Position numbers and translations under genes: made by a program. Positions 12,665 to 12,834 of a stretch of DNA of 12,834 nt are shown piece after piece. Numbering within the stretch: the stretch's first letter is position 1; each line of letters starts with the position of its first letter. The notes under the pieces are model-generated. The model ran no database searches and was not told where the DNA came from. It saw only the letters and a program-made list of their open reading frames with translations. The stretch is from Alcaligenaceae bacterium (lineage in GTDB: Bacteria; Pseudomonadota; Gammaproteobacteria; Burkholderiales; Burkholderiaceae_B). Location: positions 1-12,834 of the forward strand of contig JAAZDZ010000574.1 of the NCBI GenBank assembly GCA_012512545.1, in the 5' to 3' direction.

Positions 12665-12834
12665 GCCCTTGCCACATGCGGGAGGCGGTAAATGGTCGGC
12701 TTCACCAGTTTCACGGAATCATTGATGCCATTCAGGCTTTCCGAATGGCCGACAATCAGATAGCCCCCTGGAAGAAGTTTTTCCACTATGCGGGCCACCA
12801 CCTTGCGCTTGGTTTCATTGTCAAAGTAAATCAT
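12661..12834 (-). CDS. cheR: CheR, chemoreceptor methyltransferase (C-terminal 57 residues)
   Basis: Only the 3' end is in the window. The visible frame reads [20 protein letters not shown], then [18 protein letters not shown] and VKPTIYRLP, ending in TGA. This is the C-terminal end of the SAM-dependent methyltransferase domain of CheR, where NV-x-IYFD and LxxGGxLxxGHSES are hallmark motifs. CheR adds methyl groups to glutamates of chemoreceptors and opposes CheB. The methionine at the window edge is internal (normally preceded by RNV), not a start. The stop overlaps the cheB start by four bases (ATGA). Confidence 0.93.
   Translation of the reverse strand: MIYFDNETKRKVVARIVEKLLPGGYLIVGHSESLNGINDSVKLVKPTIYRLPHVARA

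Overview
The window is high-GC bacterial DNA with tightly packed genes. The mix of a type VI secretion (T6SS) locus, a cheR-cheB-cheD chemotaxis run, a YhhQ-type queuosine-precursor transporter and Proteobacteria-style protein sequences suggests a betaproteobacterium, most likely order Burkholderiales and perhaps an Alcaligenaceae relative. That placement is inference from protein style; no rRNA or other marker gene is present.

Layout from left to right. (1) Positions 1-1925, + strand: the 3' end of a T6SS cluster, with a tssA/vasJ-type gene cut by the window edge followed by hcp, then a strong 9-bp hairpin. (2) Positions 1926-2529: a gene graveyard. A 5' fragment of an amidohydrolase gene on + meets a 5' fragment of a lysR-type regulator gene on -. 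Both lose family resemblance at about position 2346, which looks like the scar of one deletion through two convergent genes. (3) Positions 2526-3255, - strand: yhhQ, a queuosine-precursor transporter. Its ribosome-binding site lies in a compact leader that matches the preQ1-I riboswitch architecture, behind a TATAAT -10 box. (4) Positions 3346-8490, + strand: one 1714-residue gene joining a DnaQ-like exonuclease module, a Cys/His zinc-binding-like cluster, a RecQ (SF2) helicase and a complete UvrD/Rep-like (SF1) helicase. (5) Positions 8456-10102, - strand: a hipBA toxin-antitoxin module with its own AT-rich promoter and operator-like repeats. It converges on the helicase gene and overlaps it by 35 bp. 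(6) Positions 10195-10806, - strand: a DUF937 (YidB-like) protein ending in an EF-hand/dockerin-like calcium loop. (7) Positions 10936-12834, - strand: cheR (3' end only), cheB and cheD, linked by overlapping start and stop codons.

The functional units are separate: secretion (TssA, Hcp), queuosine precursor salvage with ligand feedback, DNA processing plus a HipBA module (plausibly an accessory or defence-like segment), and chemoreceptor adaptation (CheR methylates, CheB demethylates and deamidates, CheD deamidates). The most notable items are the candidate preQ1 riboswitch on yhhQ, the exonuclease-RecQ-UvrD fusion convergent with hipBA, the double-truncation scar beside yhhQ, and the operator-like repeat set in front of hipB. 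No tRNA, rRNA, CRISPR array or intact insertion sequence was seen.
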